Below, piece after piece: positions 60,101 through 64,000 of a stretch of DNA of 64,000 nucleotides. The stretch's first letter is position 1. Each line of letters opens with the position of its first letter. The stretch lies in assembly GCA_951217055.1 (NCBI GenBank), contig OX578283.1:32511760-32575759 (forward strand). Direction: 5' to 3'. This DNA comes from Gerris lacustris (taxonomy: Eukaryota; Arthropoda; Insecta; Hemiptera; Gerridae). The translations under genes and the position numbers were made by a program. The notes below the pieces were generated by a model that did no database searches, was not told the origin of the DNA, and saw nothing but the letters and a program-made list of their open reading frames with translations.

Positions 60101-60889
60101 GGCTCCAAATCAAGAGAGGGGACGGGGTGCGCCCTGCACTCAAGAACGGAGACAAGATCCTGGTCTTTGTCTCCGGTTGCAGGTGTGTACACCGCCGAGC
60201 TTCGAGCCATCGAGAAGACCCTTGAACTGTGCGTGGAGAACGTCGACGAGAGCGTAGTCATTTGTTCCGACTCGCTCTCCGCTCTCCACGCCCTGCAAGA
60301 CAAGTTCAGCAACGACCCAGTCATAGTTAAAATTTACAGCCACGCACGAAACCTAAGCTTATCAGAGAAGTGCGTGGCTTTAGTGTGGGTACCGGGGCAT
60401 GTCGGCATCGCAGGCAACGAGGCGGCCGATGAAGCCGCCAAGCGTGGGGCCGCGGCGGAGGTGGTGGACCTAGCTCCCGTCCGGCTAGACGATGCCAAGA
60501 CGGCAGTTGTCAACGCCGTCTGGCGTAACTGGCAATCAGCCTGGGAGCAGGTCCCCACCCAGCTAAGAAGAATCAAAACTAAAGTGAGGACGACGCAAGC
60601 AGATATAACTCTATCAAGGAGAGAAAGTGTCGTCCTCACGCGCTTGAGAAGCGGCCACACGCAGCTGACGCATGGGCACCTCTTAATTAATGAGCGTGCC
60701 CCTCGATGCCGGCACTGCGGGATCGCAGCGCTGACGGTGAGTCACATAATCGAAGAATGCGACTCACTAGCAGATCTGAGGACGGAGTGCCAGGTCCCAG
60801 CGAACCTGGCCAATGCCTTAGCTGAGGAGTCGAACGTTCAGCCAGTCCTGACATTTTTTAGAAGAGCAGGACTCTATGAACTTGTGTAA
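57188..60889 (+). CDS. Retrotransposon ORF2, APE endonuclease / reverse transcriptase / RNase H (1,233 aa)
   Basis: Performs target-primed reverse transcription: it nicks DNA, then copies element RNA from the exposed 3' end. The endonuclease (1-~225) has N10, E37, Y108, D135/N137 (GDFNAH), D186 and D210-H211 (SDHYP). The RT (~490-740) has FDLEKAFD (D582), NGTPQGS (637-643) and YVDD (D672-D673). RNase H (~965-1090) has D971 (YTDGS), E1004 (AEL), D1028 (SDS) and D1081 (NEAAD). A CX2CX8HX4C finger lies at 1174-1191. ATG is the base after the ORF1 TAA, so translation probably depends on termination-reinitiation, or on rare readthrough because the frame is shared. No disabling change was seen. Antisense and out-of-frame open frames across it are shadows. 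Confidence 0.96.
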   Translation: MGTNALLQWNLCGLRSHFPEVRRLLQDHNPYALALQETKLSPTQNFNLRGYRIFRKDVLPAEGGRAHGGVALLVKENIPVSSIPLRTPLQAVAVRIEAPLAVTLCSLYLPDQRWNGNDLQDLLHQLPAPLILMGDFNAHNPWWGSASLTPKGRLVEEVMGRSSLILLNTGAPTHMTLSTGTLSAIDLTFASPALAMAVDWSPCSELYQSDHYPLSITMGPPPIRTVSRPVWDLRRADWEAYQAGCVLPELTGDVDADTSNFCIALHEAARTAVPRKWVGGTSKHSRSVPWWNDDCKRANRAKKRALNKFKRQPSDENLITLKRCRAVERRITRKAKRDSWRAYVSTLTASTPASEIWNKVKAVAGKHRPSPSPMLKVDGQVYTSELEVANIFVKHYAAASSTLAYSERFQRLKREAEEVNLVPDLSLNQGVDSPFTRPELDRALSRSKDSASGIDDIPHALLRNLAERGKFALLKLFNKIWAAGVYPKSWREAIVVPLPKEGKDHNSPNGYRPISLTCCMAKLMESIVNYRLNWYLERHQLLAPSQAGYRRHHSTVDQLALLEKSIQDAFLRRDHVIGVFFDLEKAFDTAWRFNIIRRLHAWGIQGRMFAFISGFLTERVFRVRVGTTLSDPEIQENGTPQGSVLSATLFSVAANDIVSSIPPEVKASQYVDDLGLFLAGFDREEVREKMQAAIDAVAGKADDIGFRFSPTKTICVHFCRLRREHVAPELFLHGARLEYKDSARFLGLIFDSQLRWKAHISDLVQRCKKDINIIKVLAHLRWGADRTTLIRILCTLVRSKMDYGSGVYGSARKSWLLPLDRVFHHGLRLALGAFPTTNALALHVEAGVLPMPYRREQMTLSFAEAVRAKVGHFLHEEFFGENALSPEYEWLSTRTRPLPVRARELRQRSGIPETEVISWVTPELPQWEGPDLAFHLRLARLPRETTSQAEYEQGLFEILARYQGRRVFYTDGSKSREGTGCALHSRTETRSWSLSPVAGVYTAELRAIEKTLELCVENVDESVVICSDSLSALHALQDKFSNDPVIVKIYSHARNLSLSEKCVALVWVPGHVGIAGNEAADEAAKRGAAAEVVDLAPVRLDDAKTAVVNAVWRNWQSAWEQVPTQLRRIKTKVRTTQADITLSRRESVVLTRLRSGHTQLTHGHLLINERAPRCRHCGIAALTVSHIIEECDSLADLRTECQVPANLANALAEESNVQPVLTFFRRAGLYELV

Positions 60890-60956
60890 CACCTCAGCAG
60901 AGCATAGGTAGTTAGGGTTTCGTTTTTGTCCATTTATTGTCTTTTAGGTTAGGATA

Positions 60957-61048
60957 GGATCTGCTACCACCATCCCCGGCTATATATTTCGTCCGGCAGT
61001 GATGGTGGGTTCCCAAGGGCCACTCTTGGCAGTAGGGAGGCAGATTCC
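60957..61048 (+). ncRNA. 3' UTR structured module 1 (three-helix junction)
   Basis: P1 GGATCTGC (60,957-60,964) with GCAGATTCC (61,040-61,048, one bulge). P2 CCACCATC (60,967-60,974) with GATGGTGG (61,001-61,008), plus inner CCGG/CCGG. P3 CCAAG (61,013-61,017) with CTTGG (61,025-61,029). Shared junction bases are TACC before P2 and GGGTTCC after it. The call is an RNA element within the mRNA, not a separate gene. Confidence 0.7.
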
Positions 61049-61144
61049 TTAATTTTATTTATTTATTTGCATATTTATTTATTTATTTATTTTAATTTAG
61101 ATTTAGGTAATTAGTCTATAGAAATTTTAACCTTAGTTTTAGTA

Positions 61145-61243
61145 CCGGTCTCCGTTACCGTCTGCCCCGTTTATATGTTCCACGCGGCAGGCAGACGGGT
61201 TTCCTTTCCATTGTATCCAGAGTGGAGGGAAGGCGGTGACCGG
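61145..61243 (+). ncRNA. 3' UTR structured module 2 (three-helix junction)
   Basis: P1 CCGGTCTCCG (61,145-61,154) with CGGTGACCGG (61,234-61,243, one mismatch). P2 CCGTCTGCC (61,158-61,166) with GGCAGACGG (61,190-61,198). P3 CTTTCCA (61,204-61,210) with TGGAGGG (61,223-61,229, two G-U pairs). Stem sequences differ from module 1 but pairing is kept. Confidence 0.7.
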
Positions 61244-61414
61244 ATATTGTGATATTAGTATTAGGTTTAGCATATAGGAACAATACTAGTTACCATGTAT
61301 TATATTAATGTTAGGATTAGTAATATGTGATATTAGGTCAGTATTAATTTATTTATTCAGCTGTGATACTAGGTTAGGTAAATTTTAATCTTAGTTTATA
61401 TATTTAGATTAGGA

Positions 61415-61507
61415 CTGGTTTCGCTACCACTCTCCCCGGCTATATTTTTCGTCCGGCAGGAAGAGTGGGTTCCTTTTGTGATTCATTCATAAAGGAGGCG
61501 AGATCAG
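61415..61507 (+). ncRNA. 3' UTR structured module 3 (three-helix junction)
   Basis: P1 CTGGTTTCGC (61,415-61,424) with GCGAGATCAG (61,498-61,507, ten pairs including two G-U). P2 CCACTCT (61,427-61,433) with AGAGTGG (61,462-61,468), plus inner CCGG/CCGG. P3 CCTTT (61,472-61,476) with AAAGG (61,491-61,495). Confidence 0.7.
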
Positions 61508-61588
61508 GAAGCTTTGTGATACTAGGATTAGGTTTATCTGTGATACTAGGATTAGTCTTTTAATGTCTTTGTCTCAGCTAGTATAGGG

Positions 61589-61683
61589 CTGTCCTCATTA
61601 CCATCTGCCCCTCGCTTACTACTTGCTCTCGGGGTAGATGGGTTCCCTTGTAGCTAATTCTGGGCTCAGGGAGGTGAGGACAG
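61589..61683 (+). ncRNA. 3' UTR structured module 4 (three-helix junction)
   Basis: P1 CTGTCCTCA (61,589-61,597) with TGAGGACAG (61,675-61,683, nine perfect pairs). P2 CCATCTGCCCC (61,601-61,611) with GGGGTAGATGG (61,631-61,641, one G-U). P3 TCCCTTG (61,644-61,650) with CAGGGA (61,667-61,672, one bulge). Confidence 0.7.
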
Positions 61684-61708
61684 TAGTAAAGTCTCTGCTG
61701 AGAGCTAA

Positions 61709-61785
61709 CCTACGTCCGCTTGACAGATGCTCTTTGGATATTGTAGCACCCCCCGGCAGTCCATCAGCTGACAGCCGGTCGTAGG
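61709..61785 (+). ncRNA. Possible fifth structured element in the 3' UTR
   Basis: CCTACG (61,709-61,714) pairs with CGTAGG (61,780-61,785). Inside are TGCT/AGCA (61,728-61,731 and 61,745-61,748) and CCGGC/GCCGG (61,753-61,757 and 61,774-61,778). It lacks the TACC and GGGTTCC junction bases of modules 1-4 and its stems are short, so this is weaker. Confidence 0.35.
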
Positions 61786-62141
61786 CGTGGCTGCCTCGTT
61801 GGTTCTTAGGGTTCTCTGGGGTCACGCCTCCCTGGGAGTGGTTGCCGGGAGCGAAGGTAAACTTGACGGAGGCGGGGGAACCGGGTCGAACGGTAATCGT
61901 CTTGGGGGATGGCTGCTTCTGGGGGGCCTTGGGAGTCGCGGGGTGGTCTTCGGTCTCGGCCGGTAGAATAACCAAAGGTCAGCACCGGCATCGATGGACT
62001 GCAACCCTCCTCCCTCAGACAGGTGCTAAGGAACCAGGAGGACTAAGGGGGGTGATGGAAAAGGGTCCTCCCCTACAGACACTAAAGCTTTCTTAGTGGA
62101 GTAGCAATAGTGGAGGACCGACAAACTGTCCCGGCGCCAAT

Positions 62142-62160
62142 AGCCGATTAACAATCGGCT
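62142..62160 (+). ncRNA. 3' UTR hairpin, 8-bp stem
   Basis: AGCCGATT (62,142-62,149) pairs exactly with AATCGGCT (62,153-62,160) around AAC, about 135 nt before the poly-A tail. Confidence 0.6.
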
Positions 62161-62233
62161 GACGCGCCTTTGGGGGAAGGGAGACGGGTTTAGTCGGTAG
62201 GGCTGCATTGCAAACACCAGCGAGTCCGACACT

Positions 62234-62259
62234 CCACATACCGTGAAATAGGTATGTGG
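62234..62259 (+). ncRNA. Terminal 3' UTR hairpin, 9-bp stem
   Basis: CCACATACC (62,234-62,242) pairs exactly with GGTATGTGG (62,251-62,259) around an 8-base loop, 35 nt before the poly-A tail. In several non-LTR elements a 3' end stem-loop is recognised by the RT; that role is inferred here. Confidence 0.65.
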
Positions 62260-62289
62260 GTTAGGTCGTAAAATGACTTCCAACTCCCT

Positions 62290-62294
<5 letters not shown>

Positions 62295-62320
<26 letters not shown>
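62295..62320 (+). other. Poly-A tail of the retrotransposon (26 A)
   Basis: Twenty-six uninterrupted A mark the 3' end of the reverse-transcribed RNA. No AATAAA signal was seen in the preceding 40 bases. Confidence 0.9.
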
Positions 62321-62331
62321 TATATATAATT
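62321..62331. repeat. Candidate 11-bp target-site duplication, right
   Basis: TATATATAATT matches 54,975-54,985 exactly and starts immediately after the tail. Confidence 0.6.
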
Positions 62332-62523
62332 ATATAATATAATTATATTATATTATAATTAAATTATAATAATTATAATAATTATAAAAATTATAAAAAT
62401 TATAAAAATTATAAAAATTAAAAAAATTATAATAATTATAATAATTATAAAGGTATTATAAGGATTATATATTAGATTAATATATTAGATTATATATATA
62501 GATTATATATAAGGATTATAATA
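62332..62523. repeat. AT-rich simple sequence
   Basis: AATTATAA, TATATATA and AGATTATATAT-type repeats, the likely continuation of the AT-rich DNA seen left of the element. Confidence 0.8.
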
Positions 62524-63899
62524 GGTCCTAGGTAATATAGGAACTTAGACCTATAGGACCTAGGTCCTATAAATCCTAGGTCCTATAGGACCTAGGTCCT
62601 ATAAATCCTTGGTCCTATAGGTCCTAGGTCCTATAGTCCTAGGTTGTAGGTCCTATAGGTCCTAGGTAATATAGGTCCTTAGACCTATAGGTCCTAGGTC
62701 CTAGGTCTTAGGTCCTAGGTCGAAGGTCCTAGGTCCTAGGTCCAAGGCCCTAGACCTTAGGTCCTAGGTCTGTGGTTGTTGTGTGGTTGTGGTGATGGTT
62801 GTGGATGTGGTGATGGTTGTGGTTGTGGTGATAGTTGTGGTTGTGGTGATAGTTGTGGTTGTGGTGATGGTTGTGGTTGTGGTGTTGGTGATGGTTGTGG
62901 TCTAAGGTCCTATATTACCCAAGACCAGTAGGTCCTAGGACCTAAGACCCATGGGTCCTAGGTCGTAGGTCATGTAGGTCCTAGGTCGTAGGTCCTATAG
63001 GTCCTAGGTAATATAGGAACTTAGACCTATAGGACCTAGGTCGTATAAATCCTAGGTCCTATAGGACCTAGGTCTCATAAATCCTTGGTCCTATAGGTCC
63101 TAGGTCCTATAGTCCTAGGTTGTAGGTCCTATAGGTCCTAGGTAATATAGGTCCTTAGACCTATAGGTCCTAGGTCCTAGGTCTTAGGTCCTAGGTCGAA
63201 GCTCCTAGGTCCTAGGTCCAAGGCCCTAGACCTTAGGTCCTAGGTCTGTGGTTGTTGTGTGGTTGTGGTGATGGTTGTGGATGTGGTGATGGTTGTGGTT
63301 GTGGTGATAGTTGTGGTTGTGGTGATAGTTGTGGTTGTGGTGATGGTTGTGGTTGTGGTTTTGGTGATGGTTGTGGTCTAAGGTCCTATATTACCCAAGA
63401 CCAGTAGGTCCTAGGACCTAAGACCCATGGGTCCTAGGTCGTAGGTCATGTAGGTCCTAGGTCGTAGGTCCTATAGGTCCTAGGTAATATAGGAACTTAG
63501 ACCTATAGGACCTAGGTCGTATAAATCCTAGGTCCTATAGGACCTAGGTCCTATAAATCCTTGGTCCTATAGGTCCTAGGTCCTATAGTCCTAGGTTGTA
63601 GGTCCTATAGGTCCTAGGTAATATAGGTCCTAGGTCCTAGGTCTTAGGTCCAAGGTCGAAGGTCCTAGGTCCTAGGTCCAAGGCTCTAGACCTTAGGTCC
63701 TAGGTCCAAGGCCCTAGACCTCAGGTCCTAGGTCTGTGGTTGTTGTTGTGGTTGTGGTGATGGTTGTGGTTGTGGTGATGGTTGTGGTTATGGTGATAGT
63801 TGTGGTTGTGGTGATGGTTGTGGTTGTGGTTTTGGTGATGGTTGTGGTCTAAGGTCCTATATTACCCAAGACCTATAGGTCCTAGGTCCTAGGATGGTG
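62524..63899. repeat. 476-bp higher-order satellite, three units
   Basis: GGTAATATAGGAAC marks each unit at 62,531, 63,007 and 63,483, spacing 476 bp. Each unit has a block of CCTAGG- and CCTATAGG-centred palindromic words (for example ATAGGACCTAGGTCCTAT) followed by a GATGGTTGTGGTTGTGGT block of about 130 bp that begins TGTGGTTGTTGTG. Units differ by point changes and short indels. Confidence 0.9.
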
Positions 63900-64000
63900 G
63901 TTTTAGTATTTTGTGGTTATGGTTGTAGTATTTGTTGTGGTTGTGGTTGTGGTTTTGGCTGTGGTTGTTGTTGTGGTTGTGGTGGTGGTTGTGGTTGTGG
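63900..64000 (+). repeat. (GGTTGT)-type array at window edge
   Basis: GTATTTGTTGTGGTTGTGG-type units like those at 23.3-25.7 kb, running off the end of the window. Confidence 0.8.

Larger units (their letters stand above)
60890..62294 (+). other. Retrotransposon 3' UTR (1.4 kb)
   Basis: Four structured modules (60,957-61,683) are separated by AT-rich spacers that repeat TGTGATACTAGGATTAGG-like sequence. A GC-richer part with a possible fifth structure and two terminal hairpins follows. Short antisense frames at 61,619-62,004 were not recognised and are not called. Confidence 0.85.
54986..62320 (+). mobile_element. Full-length I-superfamily non-LTR retrotransposon
   Basis: A 7,335-bp GC-richer element set in AT-rich satellite. 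Order: 642-nt 5' UTR, ORF1 (gag-like), ORF2 (endonuclease-RT-RNase H), 1.4-kb 3' UTR with structured repeats, then 26 A. Both frames are open to the end, and an 11-bp candidate target-site duplication flanks it, so it is probably a recent and potentially active copy. APE endonuclease plus RNase H places it in the I superfamily or group rather than most Jockey or CR1 elements. The poly-A tail differs from the TAA-type tail of the classic I factor, so the exact clade (I, Nimb, Outcast, R1-like and so on) needs phylogeny. Confidence 0.93.

Noticed and set aside
55615..60660. Antisense and out-of-frame open frames over ORF1 and ORF2
   Set aside because: Shadows of the GC-rich coding strand; none shows a recognisable domain.
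60957..61048. tRNA-like gene because of GGTTC near the P2 3' side
   Set aside because: The GGTTC is not followed by a full B-box pattern and there is no A box or acceptor/anticodon layout.
61619..62283. Minus-strand open frames of 60-118 codons in the 3' UTR
   Set aside because: Short, overlapping in several phases, Pro/Arg-rich with no known domain, and located within structured 3' UTR sequence.

Overview
The window looks like eukaryotic, probably arthropod (insect-like), non-genic DNA. It is AT-rich and has no convincing host protein gene. It contains a non-LTR retrotransposon of the RNase H-bearing I superfamily, a degraded Ty3/gypsy integrase fragment, and very large arrays of simple and satellite DNA. 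No bacterial operon, CRISPR, rRNA or tRNA signal was seen. The species cannot be named from sequence alone.

Layout. (1) 1-14,542: AT-rich, mostly single-copy sequence with old repeats. These are a ~70-bp degenerate repeat split by a ~0.9-kb insertion, a 36-bp minisatellite (4,500-4,990), two inverted copies of a 575-bp repeat family (6,281-6,855 and 11,466-12,039), and a dead gypsy integrase remnant near 11.0-11.26 kb. (2) 14,543-32,044: a rearranged block with architecture A - B - inverted A - B. A (about 5.15 kb) recurs as a nearly exact reverse complement at 23,140-28,255, and B (19,512-23,134) recurs in direct orientation from 28,263. The block is full of hexamer-type arrays: CCACAA/TTGTGG, CAGTATCCGTAT, GAATCT and an 11-mer TATGACGACAC array that flips strand. 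(3) 32,045-54,600: about 22.5 kb of satellite made of AGTACTTTTT-, GAGTACTTTTTTCT-, AGTCCCCTTTTT-, GTCCCCTTTTT- and CTTGTACTTGTACGTA-type monomers, arranged in higher-order units of roughly 1.5, 4.4, 4.4, 5.6 and 4.7 kb. (4) 54,600-54,985: AT-rich DNA with a perfect 84-bp-arm palindrome. (5) 54,986-62,320: a full-length, apparently intact 7.3-kb I-type retrotransposon, flanked by an 11-bp candidate target-site duplication and ending in 26 A. (6) 62,321-64,000: AT-rich sequence, then a 476-bp higher-order satellite mixing palindromic CCTAGG/CCTATAGG blocks with the same TTGTGG-type repeat as region 2.

The retrotransposon is the only functional unit. ORF1 (gag-like, three zinc knuckles, basic tail with an NLS-like and an AT-hook-like motif) would package the RNA. 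ORF2 (APE endonuclease, reverse transcriptase, RNase H, C-terminal CCHC finger) would perform target-primed reverse transcription. Every catalytic residue I checked is present. ORF2 starts at the base after the ORF1 stop (TAAATG) and in the same frame.

The most interesting signal is in the retrotransposon 3' UTR. Four tandem ~92-99-nt modules can each fold into the same three-helix junction (P1, P2, P3), although the stem sequences differ between modules. This is a covariation pattern for a conserved structured RNA that I do not recognise. The large inverted and direct duplications and the multi-kb higher-order satellite are the other main points; both need long-read validation because they could include assembly artefacts.
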